A stretch of DNA of 42,048 bases from Candidatus Adlerbacteria bacterium RIFCSPHIGHO2_12_FULL_53_18 (GCA_001775475.1 MEWW01000003.1:1-42048), one strand, 5' to 3'. Counted from the first letter of the stretch, positions 8,059 to 17,067 are shown. The notes: generated by a model from the sequence alone, not told the origin. Program-made: numbers and translations.

Positions 8059-8550
8059 ATGAAGAAGCAAAGTAAGAGAGAAGAGGTTACCGTCGGTATT
8101 ATCTATGTACGCACCAGTGCAGATGAAGACGGATTATTAGACCTTGAAGAGCAGGAACGTATATGTAGAGAGTATTGTGAAAAAAAAGACATCAAGGTGG
8201 CGCGTGTCTTTCGAGATGAAAATGCGTCGGCAAACAATATTTATCGTCCGGGTCTCATAGAGGCGGTGACCTATTGCGACAATCATTATGTCGATTTGTT
8301 GATTACCTCTCACCCTGACCGCTTTGCACGAAACGCTACAGCTTGTGAGTTACTGGAGCTAGCTTTGGGGCGAACTGGTGTCTTTGTACTCTACGCGATA
8401 GACGACAAAGTAGAGGAGACTGCAGACGGTTGGCTCTCTACTGCAATGAAAGCAATGTTCGCAGAATACTCTTCCAGAATACAAAGCGAGAGAATAAGGC
8501 AAGCAATACCACTTAGGAGATGGCCTAAAGAAAAGGGCACAGACGCTTAA
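8059..8550 (+). CDS. small serine recombinase (resolvase/invertase catalytic domain)
   Basis: GIIYVRTSADE (catalytic Ser), YRPGLIEAV, DRFARN, AMKAMFAEYSSRIQSERI. Confidence 0.85.
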   Translation: MKKQSKREEVTVGIIYVRTSADEDGLLDLEEQERICREYCEKKDIKVARVFRDENASANNIYRPGLIEAVTYCDNHYVDLLITSHPDRFARNATACELLELALGRTGVFVLYAIDDKVEETADGWLSTAMKAMFAEYSSRIQSERIRQAIPLRRWPKEKGTDA

Positions 8551-8553
8551 CCT

Positions 8554-8727
8554 ATGCCCGCTAACTCAAAGCTCATCCTTACGTTTATCCAGCAACAGAT
8601 GGTCACCCTCTTTAGCGGGGGTGACGGTCTGTGCGTTGATTACTGCTTTATAGACTCGCCAGAGGGCCAGGAACGCCTAAATAGAGCGTTTGACCGCCTG
8701 TTTAACGAGCTTACAAGACGTAGCTAG
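8554..8727 (+). CDS. 57-aa protein between the two recombinases
   Basis: ATG 3 nt after the resolvase stop: MPANSKLILTFIQQQMVTLFSGGDGLCVDYCFIDSPEGQERLNRAFDRLFNELTRRS*; below the ORF-track cutoff. Confidence 0.5.
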   Translation: MPANSKLILTFIQQQMVTLFSGGDGLCVDYCFIDSPEGQERLNRAFDRLFNELTRRS

Positions 8728-8774
8728 CTCAGAGATGGTAAGTGACTTATTAACGCATAGTAAAATAAAAACAT

Positions 8775-10520
8775 ATGACCACTCCTACAGGAATTACAGC
8801 AGGGCCCCGCTTAATTGCTTACTACGGGCGCGTCTCAACTTCACTTCAGGAGGACCAAAAGACTATAGATAACCAATGGATGGAGCTCAATGAACTTGCA
8901 GAAAAACTCTACGGAAAAGACGGCTACATAGTTGTGCGTAAGTATGCAGATGAGGGATGGTCCGGCGATATATTGGCCCGACCGTACTTAGACCAGTTGC
9001 GACAAGATGCAAGAGCGGGACTTTGGGACATCGTGTTCATCTATGACCCCGACCGGCTCGCCCGTCGATACTCATACCAAGAACTCGTACTGGACGAGCT
9101 ACGAGAGGCAGGCAAAGAGGTTCACTTCAAGACAAGGCAAGCTCCTAAGGACCCTATGGAGAAAATCCTCTACGGCGTACATGGCCTTTTTTCGGAGTAT
9201 GAGCGAATGAAGATAGCGGAGCGTTTCCGCATCGGTAAACTTCGCAAGGCCCGGAGCGGCCATATAGTCTTGAGTGATGCGTTGTATGGCTACACACTCG
9301 TACGCAAACAAGGTAAGCCTGCGGACGCCGACTTTATAGAGACGCATTACATTATAAATGAGGTGGAGGCCCGTGTCGTAAGAATGATTTTCGACTGGGT
9401 CGGCAATCACAAGCTGTCTCTGCGTAAGATTGTGCGGCGTTTGCAGGAACTCGGTATACGTCCCCGCAAGAGCAAAAGGGGAGTGTGGAACACCTCTACC
9501 CTCTCCTCGATGCTGAGGAATGAGACACATATAGGCAAAGGTCACTACGGAGCGTCATATGCAACAGTACCCAAGAAGCCGTTCAAAAAAGAAAGGTACC
9601 AAAAGGTAAGGAAGACAAGCCGGCAGATGAAGCCCAAAGAGGAGTGGATTATCATACCAACCCCCGCCCTTCTTGAAGGCGAGGAAGGTAAGGCATTGTT
9701 TGAGCGCGTACAACGTCAGCTTAGAGACAACTACGAGACCTCTAAACGCAACAAAAAGAACCACTACCTCCTTGCCGAAAGGCTACGTTGTTCTTGTGGT
9801 TGCACTCGCACAGGCGAAGGACCACAAAAAGGTAAATACCTCTATTATAGGTGTTCAAATCGTGTTAAAAACCACCCTCTACCACCCACATGCTTTGAGA
9901 AAGGCATTAGTGTACCCATTGCAGACGAGAAGATTTGGGGAAAACTTACACAACTCATGAGCTCAAAGGAGTTAATCTTGCAGCAAGTAGAACGTTGGGC
10001 GACACAAAATAAAAATGAAGCCAAAACCTCGCTTGTTAATACAGACACGTTAAGGAAGGAAATCTCCAAGCTTAAGAAGCAGGAAACTCGTTACGATGAA
10101 GCATACGGTAAGGGGGTGTTCACTCTCGCCAAACTGCAGGAGTTAGTTAAGCCGGTAAAGGATAAGGTTGCCGAGCTTGAGAGCCAGATTGTTCAAGACC
10201 GAAGCGCGGATAAGGGGCAAGGAGACAACTCAACTTTACTCCCCAGCGAGGTAGAGATGCTCAAACCGTCGAACCCTAGGCTCCTCAACGACTTGAGTTT
10301 TGAACAAAAACGCGAGATAGTGCTGGATGTCATAGACGGAATAGTAGGAGTGCCTGGAAAGCTCACGGTTAGTGGCTTTATACCGGTAATGCTGGTGTCT
10401 CCTTACCAATATGACTTCTCTTTCAGACATGAAGGCTCGTCAATAACAACTTATGTCAAGCTCAAAACTAGCGATAGGTATTGTAGGACTCCCGAACGTA
10501 GGAAAGTCCACCCTTTTTAA
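8775..10520 (+). CDS. large serine recombinase / integrase
   Basis: AYYGRVSTSLQEDQKTIDNQ, DPDRLARRYSYQ, recombinase domain, zinc ribbon CSCG...YRCSN...C, C-terminal coiled coil; ORF ends 68 nt inside ychF. Confidence 0.93.
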   Translation: MTTPTGITAGPRLIAYYGRVSTSLQEDQKTIDNQWMELNELAEKLYGKDGYIVVRKYADEGWSGDILARPYLDQLRQDARAGLWDIVFIYDPDRLARRYSYQELVLDELREAGKEVHFKTRQAPKDPMEKILYGVHGLFSEYERMKIAERFRIGKLRKARSGHIVLSDALYGYTLVRKQGKPADADFIETHYIINEVEARVVRMIFDWVGNHKLSLRKIVRRLQELGIRPRKSKRGVWNTSTLSSMLRNETHIGKGHYGASYATVPKKPFKKERYQKVRKTSRQMKPKEEWIIIPTPALLEGEEGKALFERVQRQLRDNYETSKRNKKNHYLLAERLRCSCGCTRTGEGPQKGKYLYYRCSNRVKNHPLPPTCFEKGISVPIADEKIWGKLTQLMSSKELILQQVERWATQNKNEAKTSLVNTDTLRKEISKLKKQETRYDEAYGKGVFTLAKLQELVKPVKDKVAELESQIVQDRSADKGQGDNSTLLPSEVEMLKPSNPRLLNDLSFEQKREIVLDVIDGIVGVPGKLTVSGFIPVMLVSPYQYDFSFRHEGSSITTYVKLKTSDRYCRTPERRKVHPF

Positions 10521-11397
10521 CGCGCTCACGAAAAAAAGCGTGCTGGTGGCAAACTACCCGTTTGCCACCATCGACCCCTCGGTCGGGGTGGTGGCAGTGC
10601 CGGATGAACGTAGAGAAAAACTTGCACAATTTTCTAACTCTAAAAAAGACATCCCTGCGGCGGTGGAGTTTGTTGATATTGCAGGATTAGTGAGGGGTGC
10701 GAGCGAGGGCGAGGGTTTGGGCAACCAGTTTTTGCAACATATCCGCGAGGTGGATGCTATCGCGCACGTGGTGCGTGTGTTTGACAACCCGAACATCTCT
10801 TCGGTACACACCCAGATTGACCCTCTGCATGATATAGAGCTTATTAACACGGAGTTACAGCTTGCTGATATAGAAAAGACAGAAAATCTTATCAGCAAAA
10901 AACCCGTGCTCTATGTCTTAAACAAAGAGGCGGGCGGCCACAACCTAGACGAGCTAAACGACGGCCGCTGGGAGCGGCTCATGGAATATTTGAAAGATAA
11001 AAAGTGGGTGATTGTTGATGCCCACGTAGAGAGCGAACTGCGGGAGCTTCATACCGACGACAAGCAACAGTTTAGGCAGGAGTATGGCGTGTTTGATGAC
11101 GGTATCAATGCGCTCATACGCAAAGGCTATGAACTTTTGGGATTAATCAGCTTTTTTACGACCGGCGAAGACGAAACTCGCGCATGGACGATAGTTAACG
11201 GCTCAATGGCGCCAAAAGCAGGCGCCGCCATCCACACCGACTTTGAAACAAAGTTTATCCGCGCCGAGGTTATTGAATGGCAAAAACTTTTAGAGGCCGG
11301 CTCGCGCGCCGCTGCACGGGAGAAAGGGTGGATCAGGACAGAAGGAAAGGAATACATTATAAAGGATGGAGATGTCATAGAATTTCTCCACGGGTAA
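10453..11397 (+). CDS. ychF: redox/ribosome-associated GTPase YchF (Obg family), short form
   Basis: GIVGLPNVGKSTLFNALTK, ANYPFATIDPSVG, FVDIAGLVRGASEGEGLGNQFL, C-terminal TGS domain HTDFETKFIRAEVI...KEYIIKDGDVIEFLHG. Confidence 0.95.
   Translation: MSSSKLAIGIVGLPNVGKSTLFNALTKKSVLVANYPFATIDPSVGVVAVPDERREKLAQFSNSKKDIPAAVEFVDIAGLVRGASEGEGLGNQFLQHIREVDAIAHVVRVFDNPNISSVHTQIDPLHDIELINTELQLADIEKTENLISKKPVLYVLNKEAGGHNLDELNDGRWERLMEYLKDKKWVIVDAHVESELRELHTDDKQQFRQEYGVFDDGINALIRKGYELLGLISFFTTGEDETRAWTIVNGSMAPKAGAAIHTDFETKFIRAEVIEWQKLLEAGSRAAAREKGWIRTEGKEYIIKDGDVIEFLHG
10544..10570. repeat. perfect 11-bp hairpin inside ychF
   Basis: TGGTGGCAAAC-TACCC-GTTTGCCACCA. Confidence 0.7.
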
Positions 11398-11445
11398 AAA
11401 GATTGCGGGCGGCGCGAGATACGCGCCACCCATTATTGAATGTGG

Positions 11446-11616
11446 TCATTGCCGCTGAGGTCGCCTCCGTTCGAGAAGGTTCATCTTCACGCCGGCGATC
11501 AGCATCGGTAGCAGGAAGAGAAACCCGATCCAGCTGCCGATTCGGTAAAGAAGAGTGATGTGCTCTTCGTGCTCATAGTCGCTGTGCCCGTCCGGGCCCA
11601 TTTTCATCTCGTGCAT
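11446..11616 (-). CDS. small single-TM membrane protein
   Basis: GGAGGATAATCTC-ATG start; MHEMKMGPDGHSDYEHEEHITLLYRIGSWIGFLFLLPMLIAGVKMNLLERRRPQRQ. The longer ORF to 11697 is less likely. Confidence 0.6.
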   Translation of the reverse strand: MHEMKMGPDGHSDYEHEEHITLLYRIGSWIGFLFLLPMLIAGVKMNLLERRRPQRQ

Positions 11617-11666
11617 GAGATTATCCTCCCACGTGACTTTCCACCATGATACTAACATGAAGCTGG

Positions 11667-11707
11667 AAAAAGCGAACGCCCTGGGTGCGAGTTGCATCCA
11701 GGGCGTT
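11667..11707 (-). terminator. rho-independent terminator
   Basis: AACGCCCTGG...CCAGGGCGTT perfect 10-bp stem; T-run follows on the minus strand. Confidence 0.75.
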
Positions 11708-11729
11708 AGAGGGCGGCAGGGAGAGCTGG

Positions 11730-11969
11730 CTAGCTCAAGCCCCGCGCGAGGAAGTGGAACGCACTCTCGATGAGAATGCGCTGCGCTTCCTCTGAATCAA
11801 TATGCTGCGACCCATGTGTGCGGCCCACCGGACCGACGACGATGGGCTCCTCGATGAACACGTAGGAACCGCGCGGCGGCAGGGCGTTCTTCGGTGGCAA
11901 ACTTGCGTTCGCCACCGTGATTGCCCCGAAAAGAGCGACCGCACCGGCCATGGTCAGTAATCTAAGCAC
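11730..11969 (-). CDS. small secreted protein
   Basis: Signal peptide MLRLLTMAGAVALFGAITVANA; terminator downstream. Confidence 0.6.
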   Translation of the reverse strand: MLRLLTMAGAVALFGAITVANASLPPKNALPPRGSYVFIEEPIVVGPVGRTHGSQHIDSEEAQRILIESAFHFLARGLS

Positions 11970-12223
11970 GGCGCTTCTCCTTCTTTGAACAGAGGATGGG
12001 GCTTCTTTGCCTCCTCCCTCGTGGCGTGGTTTTCAACGATCTCTGTGGCAAGCTCGCGTGCGCTTGTCGGGTGAATATTGTAGTGGACAAGCGAACACGC
12101 GAGAAGTTCGGGAATTTGATCGCGCGGCAGGGTAGTGTTCTGAGCAAATTCTACCGCACGATCATAGGCTTGAAATATAGAACGCATGGGGGTCTCCCGA
12201 GTGACCCCCGTCCCGTTTTTCAT
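11954..12223 (-). CDS. hypothetical protein (89 aa)
   Basis: Overlaps the downstream secreted-protein ORF by 16 nt; coherent helical sequence. Confidence 0.5.
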   Translation of the reverse strand: MKNGTGVTRETPMRSIFQAYDRAVEFAQNTTLPRDQIPELLACSLVHYNIHPTSARELATEIVENHATREEAKKPHPLFKEGEAPCLDY

Positions 12224-12315
12224 AATAGCATATTAGAGTATAAATGTCAATCTCTATCGCACAGGCCGAAATGTTGTACTATTTGTCTTGTATTCATTAA
12301 CTTTTCTCATTATCT

Positions 12316-13251
12316 ATGGACCGGCCAAAGACAACTCCGAAAGACTTCTTTTTGTGGGCAGGGGCGATGGTGACGCTCTACGTAGGTGTCGTATCACTCA
12401 TTACACTCCTCTTTAACTACATCAACTACACATTCCCCGACCCACTGCAGTACTACAGCGACCCATACTCGAGCGGCATCCCGTATGCGATGGCGTCACT
12501 TATCATCTTGACGCCCGTATTCATGGCGTTGATGCGCATCATCCGCCGCAACATTGCAAGAGATTCATCACGCGGCGAAATTTGGGTGCGGCGTTGGGCG
12601 CTGTTTTTAACCGTGTTTGTCGCGGGTACCACCATCGTTGTGGACCTCATTGTGCTTTTGACAACATTTCTCTCCGGCGAGTCTCTGACAACCGCCTTCT
12701 TGCTGAAAGTGTTGGTGGTGCTGCTTGTCGCGGGCGCGGGCTTTATGCATTTTCTTGCGGACATCTGGGGTTTTTGGACACGCAACCCAAGCCAGGCGCG
12801 TATGGTCAACTGGGGCGTCGGGGTTCTGGTACTCGCAACTATCGCGGCCGGCTTCTTTATTGTCGGTACACCGCAGGAGGCTCGCCTCTACCGCGTAGAT
12901 CAGCAGAAAGTCTATGACCTGCAAAATATCCAGAGCCAAATCGTAACGTATTGGCAGTATAAACAGATGCTGCCCTCGACGCTCGAGGAGCTCAACGACC
13001 CGCTCTACGGCACCACCGTGCCTCAAGACCCACAAACTGGCGAGTCCTACGGATACGAAAGGACCTCGCAAAGCTCATTCAAACTTTGCGCAGACTTCAA
13101 CAAGGAGTCTCGAGGCATCGGCACGAGTTATGCCGCACCTCTTGAACGCTACTCTGGCGAACAAAGCTGGGAGCATGTAACAGGGGAAGTATGTTTTGAC
13201 CGTACGATAGACCCAGAGCGTTACCCTCCTGTCACAAAGCCGATATTCTAG
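12316..13251 (+). CDS. DUF5671-type multi-pass membrane protein
   Basis: Multiple TM helices in N-terminal ~200 aa; conserved-type C-terminal soluble domain (DLQNIQSQIVTYWQYKQMLPSTLEEL). Confidence 0.75.
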   Translation: MDRPKTTPKDFFLWAGAMVTLYVGVVSLITLLFNYINYTFPDPLQYYSDPYSSGIPYAMASLIILTPVFMALMRIIRRNIARDSSRGEIWVRRWALFLTVFVAGTTIVVDLIVLLTTFLSGESLTTAFLLKVLVVLLVAGAGFMHFLADIWGFWTRNPSQARMVNWGVGVLVLATIAAGFFIVGTPQEARLYRVDQQKVYDLQNIQSQIVTYWQYKQMLPSTLEELNDPLYGTTVPQDPQTGESYGYERTSQSSFKLCADFNKESRGIGTSYAAPLERYSGEQSWEHVTGEVCFDRTIDPERYPPVTKPIF

Positions 13252-13255
13252 CTGA

Positions 13256-15577
13256 ATGGCCGCTTACGATCATAAAAAGGTAGAGCAGAAGTGGCAAAAG
13301 CGATGGGAGGATTCGCAGGCGTTTAGAGTATCGGACTCTCCAAAAAAGAAGCTCTATGTGCTCGACATGTTTCCGTACCCCAGTGGCTCTGGCCTGCATG
13401 TAGGGCACGTCGAGGGCTACACAGCAACCGATATTTATAGCCGCTACAAGCGCATGCAGGGCTTTGATGTACTGCACCCGATGGGCTGGGACGCCTTCGG
13501 CCTGCCGGCGGAGAACTATGCCGTTAAGACCGGTGTCCCGCCTGCCAAAACTACCAACGACGCCATCAACACATTCCGCGCACAGATAAAACGCCTCGGC
13601 CTTTCCTACGACTGGTCGCGGGAAATAGGCACGCACACACCCGAGTATTACAAATGGACTCAGTGGCTCTTTGTAAAGTTTTTTAACGAGGGGTTAGTGT
13701 ACAAAAAGAAGGCGCTGGTCAACTGGGACCCGGTAGACCAAACCGTACTTGCCAACGAGCAGGTATTGCCCGACGGCACGGCAGAGCGCAGTGGCGCTAA
13801 AGTGGTGCAAAAAGAACTTGAGCAGTGGTTTTTTAAGATAACCGATTTTGCCGACGCATTGGTTGATGACTTAGACGAAGTAGACTGGCCGGAGTCCACA
13901 AAAATAAACCAAAGGAATTGGATTGGGCGGAGCGAGGGTGCTGAAATCGAGTTTGATATATCAAACTCGAAAGAGAAAATAAAAGTGTTTACTACACGCC
14001 CCGACACTATTTTTGGCGCAACCTACATGGTGTTAGCGCCCGAGCACGCGCTTGTTGAGGGGTTTGCTGAGCGTTCGGAAAACAAGTCTGAAATTCTTTC
14101 ATATGTTGAGGCCGCGAGGAATAAAACTGATCTTGAGCGTCAGGAAGGGCAGAAGGACAAGACCGGCGTTGAAATACAAGGTGTTAAAGCTATAAATCCT
14201 GCAAGCAAGGAAGAAATCCCGATTTATATTGCTGACTATGTACTCGGCCACTACGGCACCGGCGCCATTATGGCTGTGCCTGCGCACGACGAGCGCGACC
14301 ACGAGTTTGCAGAGAAGTTCAATATTCTCATTAAAGAGATTGAACTTAAGGACCCGAAAGAGATGACCAAAAAAGTCGGCGGTACGTGGGTAAAGAATTA
14401 CCGCCTCCGTGATTGGTTGATATCTCGCCAACGGTACTGGGGGGCGCCGATACCGATTGTGTATGACAGGGAAGGCAAGGCGCATGCGATACCCGAAGAG
14501 CAGCTTCCGTGGATGCTGCCCACAGACGTCGAGTTTAAGCCAACCGGCACTTCGCCCTTGGGGCAGAGCAAAGAGCTGCTTGAACGTACGGAAAAAATCT
14601 TCGGCAAAGGATGGAAGCCCGAAATAGATACACTAGACACGTTTATGTGCTCCTCGTGGTACTTCTTTCGTTTTGCAGACCCGCACAACGAGCGTGAGTT
14701 CGCAAGCAAAGAGGCGATGCAGAAATGGCTTCCCGTTGATCTCTATGTCGGCGGGGCGGAACACACGGTGTTGCACCTGATGTATGCGCGCTTCTTTACG
14801 AAGGCACTCAAAAAGTTCGGCATCATAACCTTTAACGAGCCGTTTTTAAAGCTCCGCCATCAGGGGACTATATTGGCCGAGGACGGTACCAAAATGTCGA
14901 AGTCGAAGGGCAATGTCATCAACCCCGACGAGGTGGTGGAGCGCTACGGGGCCGATAGCCTGCGCCTCTATGAAATGTTTATGGGCCCTTTTGAGGCAAT
15001 GAAGCCCTGGAATACCCAGAACATTTTGGGTGTACGGCGCTTTCTGGAGCGGGTGTGGACTATCTTTGAGAATGAACAAGGTTTTATGCAGGACTCCCCA
15101 AGCGTTGAGAAGAGTCAGGAGACTGCATTACACCAGACAATAAAAAAGGTTGGTGAAGATATAGAAAACTTGAAATTGAATACGGTCGTAAGTGAGCTGA
15201 TGAAATTTATTAGCCACAATGGTTTACAACGAGCAAATGTTGAGGATACTCGCAGAGTTAGAGAAATATTTTTGGCTCTGCTTTTCCCGTTAGCTCCCCA
15301 TATAGCCTCCGAGCTTGCTGAAATCTACAATTATAAAATTGCGCATTGGCCTGCTTATGACAACTCAAGACTTACTTCAGCGACCGTGCCGGTCGCCGTG
15401 CAGGTTAACGGCAAGCTGCGTGCGACCATTGAGCTTGCAGCAGATGTGGGGGAAGGGGAGGCACTCCAAGCCGCCCGCACCGATGCAAATGTGGCCAAAT
15501 GGCTTGCCCTTGGCAAAGAGGTAAGGGCGGTGTATGTTCCTGGCAAGGTCATAAATTTCGTTATAGGGCAAAGTTGA
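13256..15577 (+). CDS. leuS: leucyl-tRNA synthetase
   Basis: FPYPSGSGLHVGHVEGYTATD (HIGH region), YRLRDWLISRQRYWGAPIP, KMSKSKGNVINPDEVVERYGAD. Confidence 0.97.
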   Translation: MAAYDHKKVEQKWQKRWEDSQAFRVSDSPKKKLYVLDMFPYPSGSGLHVGHVEGYTATDIYSRYKRMQGFDVLHPMGWDAFGLPAENYAVKTGVPPAKTTNDAINTFRAQIKRLGLSYDWSREIGTHTPEYYKWTQWLFVKFFNEGLVYKKKALVNWDPVDQTVLANEQVLPDGTAERSGAKVVQKELEQWFFKITDFADALVDDLDEVDWPESTKINQRNWIGRSEGAEIEFDISNSKEKIKVFTTRPDTIFGATYMVLAPEHALVEGFAERSENKSEILSYVEAARNKTDLERQEGQKDKTGVEIQGVKAINPASKEEIPIYIADYVLGHYGTGAIMAVPAHDERDHEFAEKFNILIKEIELKDPKEMTKKVGGTWVKNYRLRDWLISRQRYWGAPIPIVYDREGKAHAIPEEQLPWMLPTDVEFKPTGTSPLGQSKELLERTEKIFGKGWKPEIDTLDTFMCSSWYFFRFADPHNEREFASKEAMQKWLPVDLYVGGAEHTVLHLMYARFFTKALKKFGIITFNEPFLKLRHQGTILAEDGTKMSKSKGNVINPDEVVERYGADSLRLYEMFMGPFEAMKPWNTQNILGVRRFLERVWTIFENEQGFMQDSPSVEKSQETALHQTIKKVGEDIENLKLNTVVSELMKFISHNGLQRANVEDTRRVREIFLALLFPLAPHIASELAEIYNYKIAHWPAYDNSRLTSATVPVAVQVNGKLRATIELAADVGEGEALQAARTDANVAKWLALGKEVRAVYVPGKVINFVIGQS
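13947..13970. repeat. perfect 24-bp palindrome inside leuS
   Basis: TCGAGTTTGATA|TATCAAACTCGA. Confidence 0.95.
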
Positions 15578-15617
15578 CAGGAGGTTACAGTGTGATATAT
15601 TAGAACACACAAATCAT

Positions 15618-16661
15618 ATGCCACAGACGGCGGACAAAACGGGCTTTAAACCCAAAGCGATAGTCAAAAAGCTTCTTTCTTCTCTCCCTGAGCGCTCCCG
15701 TACGGTGCTTGAGGCTCGTTTCGGCCTCGGGACATCAGCCGAGCGCGTAACCTTAGAGTCTATAGGCAAGCGCTGGGGTATCACCCGCGAGCGCGTCCGC
15801 CAGATAGAAAACCATGCCCTCGCGGCGCTGAAAAAGTCGCCAGTATTTGCCGAAGCAGACTCGGCGTTCCACGAGCTTGAGCGCATCGTCGACTCACTTG
15901 GCGGCATCGTATGCGAAAGCGATCTTCTGAACTTTATAACCCGCGACAAGGCGATGCAGAATCATATCTACTTCCTCCTTGTTCTTGGCGATCCATTTAA
16001 GTATCGCAAAGAGGATGACGAAGCGGAGCGCTGCTGGTACGTCGACCCCAAGCTTGCCGAACAGGTTGAGCGCGCGCTTAAAAGCCTTTACGAGAGCATT
16101 TCCGACGAGGATCTTATCCCTGAAGGCGAGATGATAGACCGTTTTCTTAAGGAGCTTCAGGATATAAACGACAAGCACCGCAACGATGAGGTGTTAAAGC
16201 GCTGGCTCTCTATATCTAAAAAAATAGGCAAAAATCCGCTCGGCGAGTGGGGCCACACCTCTTCGCCTAATGTTAAGACCAAGGGCATACGCGATTACGC
16301 CTACTTGGCCGTTAAAAAGCACGGCAGCCCGCTGCATTTCCGCGAAGTTGCTAAACTCATTGAGAAAATGTTCAACCGTGCGGCGCATGTTGCAACCACC
16401 CACAACGAACTTATTAAAGACGACCGCTTTGTGCTGGTGGGCCGCGGCATGTACGCGCTTAAAGAGTGGGGCTACGCCTCAGGTGTCGTGCGCGACGTTA
16501 TCCGCAACATCCTCCGCGAGCAGGGGCCTCTGACCAAGGAGCAAATAATCGAAAAGGTCCTTAAGGAGAGACATGTTAAACCGGGTACGGTCGTGGTCAA
16601 CCTCCAAAATCAGAAATACTTTAAACGCGGCAAAGACGGGAAGTTTGTATTGGTGAAGTAG
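15618..16661 (+). CDS. sigma-70 region 4 / HARE-HTH domain protein
   Basis: TLESIGKRWGITRERVRQIENHALAALKK (region 4) and C-terminal HARE-HTH (HFREVAKLIEKMF...). Confidence 0.8.
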   Translation: MPQTADKTGFKPKAIVKKLLSSLPERSRTVLEARFGLGTSAERVTLESIGKRWGITRERVRQIENHALAALKKSPVFAEADSAFHELERIVDSLGGIVCESDLLNFITRDKAMQNHIYFLLVLGDPFKYRKEDDEAERCWYVDPKLAEQVERALKSLYESISDEDLIPEGEMIDRFLKELQDINDKHRNDEVLKRWLSISKKIGKNPLGEWGHTSSPNVKTKGIRDYAYLAVKKHGSPLHFREVAKLIEKMFNRAAHVATTHNELIKDDRFVLVGRGMYALKEWGYASGVVRDVIRNILREQGPLTKEQIIEKVLKERHVKPGTVVVNLQNQKYFKRGKDGKFVLVK

Positions 16662-16662
16662 C

Positions 16663-17028
16663 TCAGGCCTCTCCCGCGAGACCGCGCTTTTTTAAAAAGT
16701 GCACAAGCCACACGCCAACCATAAGCAGGATAAACAGGATTACCGCCAGCCCTATGCCGGAGGGAGTTTCTCCCCCCGTTAACACCGCCCCCACCCATCG
16801 CAGCGCCTGCCAGATACAGAAAAAAAGCACTAGCAACAAAAACCCCCACATAACGCGGATGCGTGCTAGTTTTCCTAATTCATCGTTGCCGTTGAGAGTA
16901 AAAAGGTAACCTGTTCCCGATAAAAAACCGCGCAAGAAAACCAAGAACGCAAATGCGGCAAGCACAGAAAGCAGGATCCCTAACGGGAGCAGGGGATTGT
17001 AAAAAAAATTGATCCACACAGCGTCCAT
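16663..17028 (-). CDS. three-TM membrane protein
   Basis: Three hydrophobic segments; convergent with the preceding gene. Confidence 0.6.
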   Translation of the reverse strand: MDAVWINFFYNPLLPLGILLSVLAAFAFLVFLRGFLSGTGYLFTLNGNDELGKLARIRVMWGFLLLVLFFCIWQALRWVGAVLTGGETPSGIGLAVILFILLMVGVWLVHFLKKRGLAGEA

Positions 17029-17067
17029 ATGGCCTTGAGTTTCGTGTATACTATATCATACTGAACT

